Source of the DNA: Paenibacillus sp. JZ16 | Lineage (GTDB): Bacteria > Bacillota > Bacilli > Paenibacillales > Paenibacillaceae | DNA length: 64,000 nucleotides | Assembly: GCF_015326965.1 (NCBI RefSeq) | Contig: NZ_CP017659.1 | Location: forward strand, 5,956,001 to 6,020,000 | Direction of reading: 5' to 3' | Part shown: positions 26,514 through 37,000 of the stretch, in pieces | Layout of the letters: every line of letters begins with the position of its first letter | Numbering within the stretch: position 1 is the first letter of the stretch | Translations under genes and position numbers: made by a program | Notes under the pieces: generated by a model | Database searches by the model: none | Told to the model about the DNA's origin: nothing | Seen by the model: the letters and a program-made list of their open reading frames with translations, nothing else

Positions 26514-26885
26514 ATGGCAATACATTACGTGCTGGCGGAGGAGGACGTTCCGGAGGGCGGGCACGCGGTCGTGAACATAGAGGGACGCGAAATCGGCATC
26601 TATCGGGTCAACGGCGAGTACCATGCGATTCTGAACTACTGCCCGCATCAGGGGGCGCCAATCTGCGCAGGACTGGTCTCCGGTACGACGCTTCCTTCGG
26701 AAGTATACGACTACGAATACGGCCGGGCAGGCGAAATTGTCCGCTGTCCCTGGCATGGGTGGGAGTTCGACCTGCAGACCGGCAAGTCGCTGTTTAGCGA
26801 CCGCATCCGGGTGAAGAAGTATAAGGTGGAGGTCCATGAGGGCAAGATCGGGGTGGTGATGGGGAGGAAGCAGGCGGGGAGTTGA
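26514..26885 (+). CDS. Rieske [2Fe-2S] ferredoxin-like protein
   Basis: A 123-residue soluble Rieske protein. Both cluster motifs are present: CPHQGA (C43, H45) and CPWHGWEFD (C78, H81). They are 33 residues apart because of a loop (about residues 52-76), longer than in minimal Rieske ferredoxins. ATG 26514 is chosen with AAGGAGG eight bases ahead. It has no membrane anchor and no oxygenase domain. It may pass electrons to an oxygenase or serve the amidohydrolase pathway, but no oxygenase gene is nearby. The upstream tandem-repeat block separates it from the amidohydrolase. Confidence 0.88.
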   Translation: MAIHYVLAEEDVPEGGHAVVNIEGREIGIYRVNGEYHAILNYCPHQGAPICAGLVSGTTLPSEVYDYEYGRAGEIVRCPWHGWEFDLQTGKSLFSDRIRVKKYKVEVHEGKIGVVMGRKQAGS

Positions 26886-26983
26886 AGAGGTGTAATTAAT
26901 GGGATGTAATTATGGGGATGTAATTAATGGGGCTGAAGGTACCAGTACTACCCATGGGCACTCAAGTTTCTTGTGTCAGCTTT

Positions 26984-27168
26984 TAACGGACCCTAGATCC
27001 GTTATTTAAGATCAAAACTCGATTATTTACAATGTACCGGACTCCAGATCCGTTATTGTGCGAATTACGGGTGCCAATATCAATAAAAACAGCAAATAAG
27101 ATCCTCTGTGTCCGCTAAAGCTACCCAAAGGGCTATTTTGTACAAAATAAGGTATTCTGAGTCCGTTA
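26984..27168. repeat. Four-unit intergenic repeat, two direct and two inverted
   Basis: Cores of 23-24 bp: 26984-27007 and 27035-27057 read forward (ACGGAC..AGATCCGTTAT), and 27094-27117 and 27145-27168 read as the reverse complement (ATAAG...GTCCGTTA). Core spacing is about 51 bp within each pair. Forward unit 1 and inverted unit 4 agree at 18 of 24 positions. No gene is seen in 26886-27434. Confidence 0.7.
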
Positions 27169-27229
27169 GAAAGTCCTCACGACCATAGAGCAAGAGGACT
27201 TAGGGAGGACATATTGAATGATATTTGTA

Positions 27230-27261
27230 CATCGTGCGCACTGCTCCCTGTGCGCACGATG
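27230..27261. repeat. Perfect 12-bp inverted repeat
   Basis: CATCGTGCGCAC and its complement around an 8-base loop, without a T run. Nearby are a GTTCAC-A-GTGAAC palindrome (about 27324-27336) and two tandem copies of a 15-bp unit ending CTCATTGC (about 27336-27365). Function unknown. Confidence 0.6.
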
Positions 27262-27434
27262 CGTGGTTCGGGGCATGCTTGGATGGCTGTCGACCATATG
27301 GCGATCATATTTTTGGACGTCCGGTTCACAGTGAACTGCTGCTCATTGCACTGCTGCTCATTGCACTGTTCGTCTAAGCGGGGTGATAGGTACGGTGCGT
27401 AGTCCGGTGACGGCTTGGATGGCTCTCAATTGAA

Positions 27435-27480
27435 AAAAGAGCGAGTATGGTGGGAGTGAGTCCCTCATACTCGCTCTTTT
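27435..27480 (-). terminator. Terminator of the chromate transporter operon
   Basis: Perfect 15-bp arms 27435-27449 and 27466-27480, with an inner GGGA/TCCC pairing and A/T runs at both ends; 50 bases past the stop on the minus strand. Confidence 0.9.
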
Positions 27481-27529
27481 GGTCAGGGCGATTTTAGAGA
27501 ACGGGTTACTGTTGTTACTCGATCCCCCC

Positions 27530-28072
27530 TCACACCACCTGCGACAACACTAAGCCCCCGTAAGCAAACGCGGCCAGGATCACCAGCGCCGGGTGGATCT
27601 TGCGGATGTTCATGGCCCAGAAAGCGACGGCGGCGATGCCGAGGGATTGCAGGAGGCCGATGGAGATGACGGAGCTTTGGCCGATCTGCCAGGTCAGAGT
27701 CAGCATCATGATGGCGATGACCGGCTGGACCAGCAGGGTCATGCCTTTGACCACGGGCGACGTGCGGTATTTCTGCAGCAAATTCAGCAGCCAGATGAGC
27801 GCTACCGCGGAAGGGATGACCGTCGCCGCGAGGGCGAGAGTCATGCCCATCCAGCCGGATACGCCATACCCGACAAAAGCGGCAATTTTGGTGGCGATCG
27901 GCCCGGGAAGTGCGTTGCCAAGGGCAAGCATGTTGGAGAATTCCGGGTCGGTCAGCCAGCCGTGATTCGTGACGATTTCCTTATACATGAGGGGGATCGA
28001 AGCAGGGCCGCCGCCATACCCGAGAACGTTGGAGACAAAAAAGCTGACCAGCAGCTGCAGCCATTCTTCCAT
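27530..28072 (-). CDS. Chromate transporter half-protein (CHR family), second subunit
   Basis: A 180-residue membrane protein with about five or six helices, one CHR domain. The N-terminal GYGGGPASIPLM and the later ALGNALPGPIATKIAAFVGY are the CHR signature. Short CHR proteins work as pairs of half-transporters, and its partner is the next gene upstream with a one-base stop/start overlap (TGATG). By analogy with B. subtilis ywrA/ywrB it would export chromate or a related oxyanion; the actual substrate is unproven. Confidence 0.88.
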   Translation of the reverse strand: MEEWLQLLVSFFVSNVLGYGGGPASIPLMYKEIVTNHGWLTDPEFSNMLALGNALPGPIATKIAAFVGYGVSGWMGMTLALAATVIPSAVALIWLLNLLQKYRTSPVVKGMTLLVQPVIAIMMLTLTWQIGQSSVISIGLLQSLGIAAVAFWAMNIRKIHPALVILAAFAYGGLVLSQVV

Positions 28073-28668
28073 CAGGCGGACCCCTCCTTATCCCGTCTTT
28101 GTTTTTTGAGTTTGGCTACGGTTCTAAAATGCACGGTGCCATAAGCAAGGAACAGCATAATGACGAGGGCCGGATGGAGCTGGAAACGCTCCAGCAGGAG
28201 AAACGACACCACGAAAAATCCGATCCCGGCGTAAATGCCAAGTCCCTTTACAGCCTTCTCGCCGAATTCGTAAGCCATCGTGCCCAGCATGACGGCAATG
28301 ACCGGCGTAACGCCGGCAATCATGCCTGCCACCACTTTGGAGCTGCTGAGGAATGTCACGGCCGACAGCAGCGCGATCATCGCAATGCTGGTTGGCAGGA
28401 TATGCGCGAGAACGGCAGCTATAGCACCAGGCACCCCTTTTTTCCGGTAACCGAGATAGGCGGCCATCTTCGTGGCAATCGGGCCCGGGAGCGCGTTGGC
28501 CAGCGCGAGTACCTCTCCGAATTCATCGTCGCTGAGCCAGTGGTAACGAACGACGGCCTCGTGACGGATCAACGGAATAACCGAAGGTCCGCCGCCGTAG
28601 CCGAGTATGCCGGTTCGGAACATGCCGAACATTAATTCCATGTATGGGTTGCTAGTTTTATCAGGCAA
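28072..28668 (-). CDS. Chromate transporter half-protein (CHR family), first subunit
   Basis: A 198-residue membrane protein with one CHR domain (GYGGGPSVIPLI; ALANALPGPIATKMAAYLGY) and a basic C-terminal tail. The start is TTG 28668 with AAAGGA ahead. It is translationally coupled to the second half-protein downstream and lies 26 bases from the Lrp-type regulator gene, so the three form one operon as in B. subtilis ywrC-ywrB-ywrA. The pair is expected to form a heterodimeric oxyanion transporter. Confidence 0.88.
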   Translation of the reverse strand: MPDKTSNPYMELMFGMFRTGILGYGGGPSVIPLIRHEAVVRYHWLSDDEFGEVLALANALPGPIATKMAAYLGYRKKGVPGAIAAVLAHILPTSIAMIALLSAVTFLSSSKVVAGMIAGVTPVIAVMLGTMAYEFGEKAVKGLGIYAGIGFFVVSFLLLERFQLHPALVIMLFLAYGTVHFRTVAKLKKQRRDKEGSA

Positions 28669-28694
28669 GGTATGAGTCCTTTCTGTCGAGAGAG

Positions 28695-29177
28695 TTAGAG
28701 TCGGATGCCCATTCGGCTTTTATAGCGCTTGATCAAGATCTGCGTGTCCACACTCGTAATGCCCGGGAGCGGGTAAAGCTTCTCATTTAAAAACATTTCC
28801 ATTTCCTTATGATCGGTAAAAAGTCCGTGCATATGCAGTTTACTGGGACCGGTCATATGATACAGGCTTGTTACATACGGCTCGTTCTCCAAAGTATCCG
28901 CCACCTGCTGCAAATATTTGGGCTCCACCTCCACATTAAAAAAAGCGGACACCGAAATTCCCACTTTCTCCGGATTAATGACGGCCGCGAAGCGCTCAAT
29001 GACGCCTTCATCGAGCAGCGCATTGACCCTGGCCTGTACGGCAACGCGGGACAATCCGATCTCCTTGGCCAAATCCGTGTACGAGATTCGCCCGTTCTTG
29101 CCGAGGATCGCAATGATTTTGCGGTCCGTATCATCAATCATGAGAGATGAGTTCTCGCCGGCAGCGTGAATATTCAT
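28695..29177 (-). CDS. Lrp/AsnC-family transcriptional regulator (YwrC-like)
   Basis: A 160-residue regulator: an N-terminal helix-turn-helix (residues about 14-70, [22 protein letters not shown]) and a C-terminal AsnC-type effector/oligomer domain (about 75-155). AAAGGAGC lies ahead of the ATG. It is first in the chromate transporter operon and most likely controls it. The AT-rich region upstream has ATTAC/GTAAT half-sites suited to autoregulation. Confidence 0.87.
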   Translation of the reverse strand: MNIHAAGENSSLMIDDTDRKIIAILGKNGRISYTDLAKEIGLSRVAVQARVNALLDEGVIERFAAVINPEKVGISVSAFFNVEVEPKYLQQVADTLENEPYVTSLYHMTGPSKLHMHGLFTDHKEMEMFLNEKLYPLPGITSVDTQILIKRYKSRMGIRL

Positions 29178-29227
29178 GGGTTGCAGCTCCTTTTGTTTAC
29201 TTATATGTAGAATTTCCTCATGTAACT

Positions 29228-29242
29228 ATTACAAAACGTAAT
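29228..29242. promoter_or_regulatory. Possible operator of the Lrp-type regulator
   Basis: ATTAC, five bases, GTAAT, within a 130-bp AT-rich segment that also holds TTACG and ATTACG half-sites (29259-29300). The remainder of the 29178-29510 gap (333 bp) shows no gene and no clear promoter for the capA-like gene. Confidence 0.4.
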
Positions 29243-29510
29243 TAATATTCAATGTACACTTACGATACGTTTAAATATATAAGCAAATTACGATGTTTTC
29301 AATATAATTTGCGAATATTGAAACTTTTTCTCGGCATTTCAAGTCTAAGGCTATGGGTAGTGCTGAAAGAGCTGACTGGTTAGCACCCAGGGTTGGGTTC
29401 TATTAAATGGTTCCTTTGATATAAATACCCTTTTCTTTCAATTTATGATAGGATAAACATGTTAAATGACTAGCTTCTTAGAAGTTCTTATTTGGAAAGG
29501 CGGCATGTAT

Positions 29511-30605
29511 ATGAAGAGATTATTTTGCCTCATTCTGGTTATCGTTATGCTCATTCCGGCGAGTATGGTCTCGGCGGCAGGCACGGATGGTAAAGAGACT
29601 CAGAGCAAGGTCCAAGAGACTAAGGATAAAGCGGGTACAACCACTCAAGCCAAGTCGAAGAGTAAACCGATAGATCTTGTTTTTGTAGGTGATATTCTGT
29701 TAGACGGATACGTGGGGAACCAGATTGATAGATTCGGGAACCTATACCCGTTTAAGAAGGTGGCCCCCATCTTGAAAGAGGCGGATATGGCATTTGCCAA
29801 CCTGGAGACGCCGGTCTCCATTCGCGGCAAGGCTGCGGATAAAACATTTGCCTTCCGTTCGAAGCCGGACACGCTCAAGGGCTTGGTATACGCGGGAATC
29901 GACGGCGTAACGCTGGCGAACAACCACATCCTGGACTATGGCCAGCAGGCCATGCTGGACACGATTACCCATCTGAAGCGCCAGAAGATCGGATATACCG
30001 GAGCGGGGCGAAATATTGACGAGGCCTTCCAGCCTTACGTGAAGAGCATTGACGGAAAGAAAATTGCGGTGCTGGGCGTCAGCCGGGTGCTGTCGGACAA
30101 TTCCTGGATCGCGGGCAAGAACCATCCGGGCGCAGCTTCCGCTTACACGTTGGAGCCGATGCTGAGCCATATCAAGAAATCGGCAAAAACAAATGATTAC
30201 ACAATCGTGTACATCCACTGGAACGAGGAATTCGCTGACTATCCGGAAGAATATGCGCGCACGATGGCGAAGAAGTTGATCGACGCCGGTGCCGACATCA
30301 TTATCGGATCGCACAGCCATACGTTGATGGGCATCGAATATTACAAGAACAAGCCGATTTATTATTCGCTCGGGAACTTCGTGTTCAACCGCTCGACTCG
30401 GGGCGGGGATAAAACCTTGCTGTCGATGATGGTGCATGTTGAGATTCAGGGCTCCAAGATCACGAGCCGGGTTACGCCGGTGAAGATTATTCAAGGCCAA
30501 CCGAATCTGATGGACAAGAACTACAACAAAGAGATCATCGCGAAACTGAACAAACTCTCCTATAATGCAAAGATTGATGCCAACGGCAACGTCAGCAAAA
30601 AATAA
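29511..30605 (+). CDS. CapA-family (PGA_cap) secreted phosphoesterase-like protein
   Basis: A 364-residue exported protein with a signal peptide (residues 1-22), a charged Lys/Gln/Thr linker (25-52) and a metallophosphatase-like CapA domain. The domain motifs are VFVGDILLD, LETPVS, LANNHILDYG, IHWNEEF and GSHSH. CapA relatives take part in poly-gamma-glutamate capsule synthesis or anchoring, but no capBC genes are here, so the role is open. ATG 29511 fits AAGGCGG seven bases ahead; ATG 29505 is an alternative. It begins a region rich in surface phosphoesterases. Confidence 0.83.
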   Translation: MKRLFCLILVIVMLIPASMVSAAGTDGKETQSKVQETKDKAGTTTQAKSKSKPIDLVFVGDILLDGYVGNQIDRFGNLYPFKKVAPILKEADMAFANLETPVSIRGKAADKTFAFRSKPDTLKGLVYAGIDGVTLANNHILDYGQQAMLDTITHLKRQKIGYTGAGRNIDEAFQPYVKSIDGKKIAVLGVSRVLSDNSWIAGKNHPGAASAYTLEPMLSHIKKSAKTNDYTIVYIHWNEEFADYPEEYARTMAKKLIDAGADIIIGSHSHTLMGIEYYKNKPIYYSLGNFVFNRSTRGGDKTLLSMMVHVEIQGSKITSRVTPVKIIQGQPNLMDKNYNKEIIAKLNKLSYNAKIDANGNVSKK

Positions 30606-30617
30606 TAGGGAATGTTG

Positions 30618-30652
30618 AAAACAACGGCGGCTATATGCTGCGGTTGTTTTTT
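30618..30652 (+). terminator. Terminator after the capA-like gene
   Basis: 14-bp arms 30618-30631 and 30637-30650 with one mismatch and one G-T pair, then T residues. Confidence 0.75.
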
Positions 30653-30798
30653 GTGTGCTGTTAAGTTCACCTTAAAAATAAGTCGGAACCTGGCAGAAAG
30701 GCGTTTGTTTTTATTCCCCGTATTCGACAAAAGCTCCGCTTACGTCATCCGACCGGAAATTCCTGCCGAAAAAATAAAATAAAATTTTACAAAATATA

Positions 30799-30828
30799 TT
30801 GTAAATTGAAATAAAATTTCAATATGAT
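30799..30828 (+). promoter_or_regulatory. Promoter with 17-bp palindrome in the spacer (copy 1)
   Basis: TTGTAA (30799-30804), 18-bp spacer, TATGAT (30823-30828). The spacer is filled by TTGAAATAAAATTTCAA (30806-30822), a perfect palindrome around AAA. The same 17 bases, spacing and -10 occur at 43205-43234. About 245 bases of leader follow to the start at 31075; no gene is seen in it. The palindrome type (TGAAAT...ATTTCA) resembles RpiR/MurR-family operators. Confidence 0.7.
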
Positions 30829-31074
30829 GAAGAGAGAGAAGACGAGTTAATTTCGGTCGCCCGAGCGGTAATTACGGATCGGCAGCATACTTTTTTGCAG
30901 CCCTTCCAGCTAATGACTGAATGTAAAGCCGATAGCGGCAGAGTTAACTTCGTCTTAACACAGATTGGAGGTGGATTTAACAAGCCAGCGTTATACTCCC
31001 GAGTAGGTCTTTCGTTCATGAGCGGACTTACAACCGAGAGGAACCAGAGTCCAAGCAGAGAGAAGGAGGAATTC

Positions 31075-34000
31075 ATGTACATGTTAAGGAGCAAAAAGAG
31101 AATATCATCGCTGCTCAGCGGAGTGATGTTTCTATCGCTGCTGTTTCCCGCAGGACAAGCTGCTGCCGCGGATCCAGCTGCCGCCGCGTCATCGATTATG
31201 GATATGCGGCAGATGGAGATCGGGCCGGGGGCTACATATACGTGGGCGAATATGCAAAAGGGCAGCGGCGAGCAGAAGGTCCACATGGTGGAGTTCAACC
31301 CATCGCAAGGGAATCTGGAGCTTCAGCCGGGTCTCACGGACGGCAAGGTATACGGCATGCAGGGAGTCAGCAAAATGGCGTCCGATGCCGACAAGGCAGG
31401 CAATCGCGTCATCGCCGCGGTAAACGGAGATTTCTATGATATGTCCACCGGCATTCCGCTCGGATTGTTTATGGGGGACGGGGAACTGTTGACGGATCCG
31501 CCCAGCGGCCGGAACGCCTTTGGCATTAAGCAGGACGGAACGAGCCTGTACGGCAGTCCGAAATTAACGAAAAACGTGACGATAGGCGGAACGGTCAGCA
31601 GCCTGTCCTCTATCAACCGTCTAAGAGGGACGGACGCACTTGTCCTTTATACCGAAAAATTCAATGCCACCACGATGACCAATAATCTTGGCGACGAGGT
31701 CATTCTGGATATTGTAAGCGGCAGGGCCGCCAGCGGGGAGACCTTGACGATGAAGGTGGCTTCCGTTCTTAAGGACCAGGGGAACTCGCCGATTGGCCAA
31801 GGTCAAGTGGTTCTGTCCGCTTCGGGCTCGCAGCGGAACAAGCTTGCCGGGTTGAAGGTAGGGGATGAAGTGACGGCGAGTTTTCAGCTGGATAACGAAT
31901 GGCGGGACGTCACGATGGCGATTGGCGGTACCGTGATGCTGGTCAAGGATGGCGTCGTGCAGCAGCATACCGATCCGGCTGTACACCCGAGAACGGTGGT
32001 GGGCAGCAAAGCGGACGGCTCCGTTGTGCTGTTCGAGGTTGATGGCCGCCAGCCGGGGTTCAGTGAAGGGCTTACCTACATCGAGCTTGGCGAAATGCTG
32101 CAGGAGCTTGGCGTAGTGAACGCACTGAACCTGGACGGAGGCGGTTCGGCCACCTTCGTTGCCCGCCTGCCGGGAGAAACGGAGCGCAAAGTGCTCAACT
32201 CGCCGTCGGACGGCGGGGAACGCAAAACGGCCAACGGCATTTTACTGGTGAACAAGGCGCCAGAAGGAGCAGCGAATAAACTTGTCGTTGCACCGACGCT
32301 GGAAAGAGTGCTGACTGGTTCATCCGCTACCTTCAAAACGGCGGCCGTGGATCAGAATCTGCATCCGGCGAATATGACGGAGGCCGCGGTTTGGAGCGTT
32401 GACCCAGCCTATGGGACAATCGACGCCACCGGGACGTTTAAGGCAGGCAACCAACCTGGATTGACCGAGGTATCCGTACAATCCGGTAATCTGACGGGAA
32501 AAGCCGCATTGGAAGTTGTTGATGAGCTGACCGAGCTCAAGTTCTCGGACGCGGTGAAGACCTTCTCTTCCGGCTCGACAGAGACGCTCAAGGTCACGGC
32601 GCTTCGCAATGGTCAAGTGGTACAGGCCGACAATAGCCGTTTGGAGTGGCGTACCGAAGGCGATATCGGGACGATTGACGGCAACGGAACGTTTACCGCC
32701 ACGGACAAGCAGGACGTCAGCGGTAAAATCTTCGTGAAGTACGGTCAAATCGAGACCTCAATCGAAGTGAACGTCGGGCTTCCGCCGGTCATGCTCGAAG
32801 ATTTCGAGAACGGCCTTAGCCGTTATAAACCGAGCGCCGGTGCGCTGTTCAAATACAGCAGGGTATCCATTGAAACCGATGACACCTATATTCGTTCCGG
32901 GAATGGCGCCTTGAAGTTGGAGTACGATTTTACCGGGACGACAGGCACCTCCGGTGCTTATCTGGAGACGACAGGCGCTGCGGACTATATCGAAATTCCG
33001 GGCTATCCGGAGAAAATCAGCATGTGGGTGTACGGGGATGGCAACACGCACTGGCTTCGTGCCCAACTGCGTGACAGCAAAGGCACAATCGGGCTCGATT
33101 TTACCGATCAGACAACCGGCGTCGACTTCAAGGGATGGAAGTATCTCGAGGCGTCCGTACCCAAAGGAAGAACCCTTCCGCTGAAGATGGACGCACCTGT
33201 ACGATATATGGAAACAAATAACGCGAAAAAAGACGCTGGAGCCATCTACGTGGACGAAATTCGCGCATTGTACGGTCCGGCCAATGACGATATCGATCCA
33301 CCGGTTCTGAAGAAATTCTCGCCGGCTGACGGTACGGAGATTACAGAGAACACGCCGACCATTACCGTGTATGCCGAGGATGCAGGCTATGATCCTGTCG
33401 CACACCCGGGAACGACGCTGATTGATCCGGACAAAATCCGATTCTATCTGGATGGAAGTCTGGTGCAGCATACCCTGTATCCGCCGGAAGGAAGAATCCA
33501 TTACACGCCGAGTGTTCCGCTCGCCGATGGCGTTCATCAAGCAAAAGTCACCGTCCGAGATCTGTCGGGCAACCAAACGACCAAGGAATGGAACTTCATC
33601 GTAAATACCGGCTCAGCCAAGGTGGTGTACAATACGCCGGATACGATCTATGTTGGCGGCAGTTACACGCTGGATATCGGCGGTGTGAAGACATCCCAAA
33701 TTCGCAGCGGCCATGTCGATTTCCAATTCGATCCCACCAAAGTGGAGAATCTGGAGCTCATACCAGGGGACAAGCTGAGTGCATCCCAGGTTAGCGCAAG
33801 CATCGACGGTACAACAGGAAAGGTAAGAGTGACTTGGAAGGACATCCATACCGCATCCCTGCAGGATACGGATTGGATCGGCCAAATCCGGTATGACGTG
33901 AAAAAGAACGCAGCCGGCAGCAGTATCATAGCGCTCACGTCCGGAGCGGTATCCTTCACCGATACGGGCAATACCGAATTTTCGTTCTATGGTCTTCCGA

Positions 34001-37000
34001 TCGAATCGCAGATCGCAGCGCATTATGCGCTGAGCTGGAATAAGGATGGAATCGTAGAGGGATACGAAACGGTGTTCGAAGTGACCGATGCCCATGGTCA
34101 GCCTGTGGAAGGCGTCCAGATCATGGCTGACGCGGCAGCGATAGGCACAACGGATGCGGCGGGTATCCTGAAGACCGGGGCGCTGACATCCCAGGTCAAG
34201 ACGTATACCGTGCAGGCCGTGAAGAACAATCAATATAGTCCGGCCTTGGAGTTTAAGGTTTCGCCGCTGGCTGGAAGTCCTACTCCGTTTAACATCAGCG
34301 TGGGCATGGGCGAAGATCCAACCACGTCGCGGATGCTGAACTGGCATACGGACCCGGCGACGGATGGGACTGTCGTGGAACTGACCAAGCGGTCCGAATT
34401 TACGGATTTCGATGCGCCGAACGTCCAGAAGTTCAATGGTGCCAGCGAGCTGTACCATACTTTGGATCTCGGCACGGTCCGCGTCCATAAAGCGACGGCG
34501 GCCGGTCTTGAGCCAGGCACAGAGTATGTGTACCGTGTCGGTGACGGCCAAGGTCATTACAGTGCCCAAGGCTCGTTTAAAACGACGGAACTCGCGGGAG
34601 ATACAACGAAATTCTTGTACTTTGCGGATTCCCAGGCATCCACCGCCAAAGAGTTCGAGCTGTGGGGGAATACGATCGACAAGGCGGCAGCCGAGCATCC
34701 GGACGCCGAATTCATGGTCCATGCCGGGGATATGGTGGACAAGGGCTTCCTGGAGGAGCAGTGGAACTATTGGTTCGATGAAGCCCAGAAGCATTTCCTG
34801 AATACGACGTTAGTGTCGGCCATCGGCAACCATGAAGTGATGGGGACCAAGGAAAACGGGGACTTCCTGGCTCACTTTAACCAACCTGGCAATGGCTTGG
34901 ACAGCCTGAAGGGAACCAACTTCTCTTTTGATTACAAGGATGTTCATTTCATTATGCTGAACAGCGAGTATCAGCTGGAGGATCAGAAGAAGTGGCTTCA
35001 GCAGGATCTGGCTAACAATGCTAAGGAATGGACCATCGCGATGTTCCACCGCGGGCCTTACGGCAGCATCTACGATTCCGCCGAGGTACGGAGCCTGTGG
35101 GCGCCAGTGCTGGAGGAATTCGGTGTGGATCTTGTGTTAAATGGACATGATCATATTTATATTCGTTCCTACCCGATGATGAACAACCAGATTGCCGCGG
35201 AAGGGAAGGGCACGACCTACGTCGTGGCGGGATCGTCAGGTCCAAAATTCTACTCCCACACAGAGCGGGGCTGGCATGAGGTGGTCGACGAAGAGAAGAC
35301 TCAAATGTATGCCTCCGTGGAAGTGAAGGGAGACGAGCTTCATTTTGTAACCAAAACGGTTGGCGGACGCATCGTGGACGAGTTTACGCTGACGAAATCG
35401 GATACGAAGCCGGAGCCGCAGCGGATTGAAGTAACTCCAAACCAGCTGACGCTAGCTGTAGGCGAGAGTCAAAAGTTACTGGCTGCGGTGAAGCCGAGCC
35501 GAGCTGAACGAACCGTGGTGTGGTCCGTATACCATTCCGAACCGTCGAATGACGTCGTCAGCGTGTCCGCAGACGGCATCGTGACGGCTCAAGGGTTGGG
35601 CAATGCCGTCGTCAGAGCGACCAGCACGGCGGCACCGGATGTCTATACAGACGTGAGTATTACGGTAGACCGAATCCCGAACGGCAGCATCGAATCGATC
35701 CGCTTAAGCGGCAAATCCGAGCTGAAGGTCGGGGACGACGATCAGACCGTAACGGAGGCGGTATATACCGACGGCAGCCGTATCCGTTTAATCGAAGGCA
35801 TTACCTATGCGAGCAGTAAGCCGGACGTAGCTTCCATTGATGAACAGGGCTCGGTACGGGCTTTGGCAGTAGGGGCGACCGTCATTTCGGCAACCTACGA
35901 AGGGTTCAAATCGGAGTACGCTTTGAGAGTAATCGCCCGTGGCGGGGGGAATCCTGATCCGGGACCGGAGCCGCCGGTAGACCCGCCCGTGCAGCCGCCG
36001 GTAACACCACCGGTTACGCCTCCAGTAACGCCGCCGGTAACGCCGCCTGTTAGACCACCGTCAGGCAGCATCACCCTATCGGCCAGCGAGCTTGCAGCTA
36101 AACTGTCGAACGGGCAAGTGATCTTGTCGGTGGACGGAAACTTTACGGATATTACGCTGCCAGGGAATGCAGCAGACATACTCAAGGATGGTTCAATCCG
36201 TCTCGAAGCGAAGAATTTGTCCCTAACGATACCGGCCGAAGTGCTTCGTCAGCTGGGCGGTCTTGCAAATGCTGGGCAGCTTGAGAATGGCGCGATAAAA
36301 CTGAGTGCCTCCACGTTATCGGATGCGGAGATGAAGGAGCGAATCGCGCAAGCTGCCCGCGTCTCCGGCGCTAAGCTGACAGCAGCCGGAGCCATGCTGG
36401 AGTTCCAGCTTCAATTAACGACAGCGGATGGCAAAATTCACAGCTTAACCGAATTCGATCATTCGATCACGCTAGAACTGCCTGTATCTTCAGATGCCAA
36501 TGGCAAAAGAATCTCCATGTACTATTTATCCGGCAGCGGAGAGCTGGAGTATATCGGCGGTGTAAACAAAGACGGCCGCATGGCCGCGGGAATCCGCCAT
36601 TTCAGCGCTTACGGTTTGCTGGATTACGAGAAGACCTTTGCCGATGTGCCATCTTCATTCTGGGCCGCGGAGGTGATCGGCGATTTGGCTGCGAAGCAGC
36701 TCATCGAAGGCGTCAGCGCGGACCGCTTCGCACCGGCCCAGCAAGTGACCCGGGCTGAATTTGCCGCGATGCTGGTTCGTTTGCTGGATCTTAAGGCAGA
36801 AGGACCTGCGCCGTTTGCCGATGTGGATTCAAGCAAATGGTACGCCAAGGCCGTGTCAGCAGCTGCCCAGTCCGGCATCGTGAACGGAACCGGCAAAGAC
36901 AGCTTTACGCCCGACGCACCTATCAAGCGCCAGGAAATGGCGGCGATGCTGGTGCGTGCTTATGCCCACGCGATGAAACAGCAGCAGGAGAGCATCAGCG

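Noticed and set aside
27214..27402. 62-codon frame in the repeat-rich gap
   Set aside because: It consists largely of the hairpin and the 15-bp duplication; no ribosome binding site of quality and no family likeness.
30895..31074. In-frame upstream extension of the giant S-layer gene
   Set aside because: It would bury the signal peptide 60 residues inside the protein; ATG 31075 has AAGGAGG at the right distance.
35960..36060. Short tandem repeat in DNA (CCGGTAACGCCGC-like)
   Set aside because: It encodes the PPVT linker of the S-layer protein and is explained as coding.
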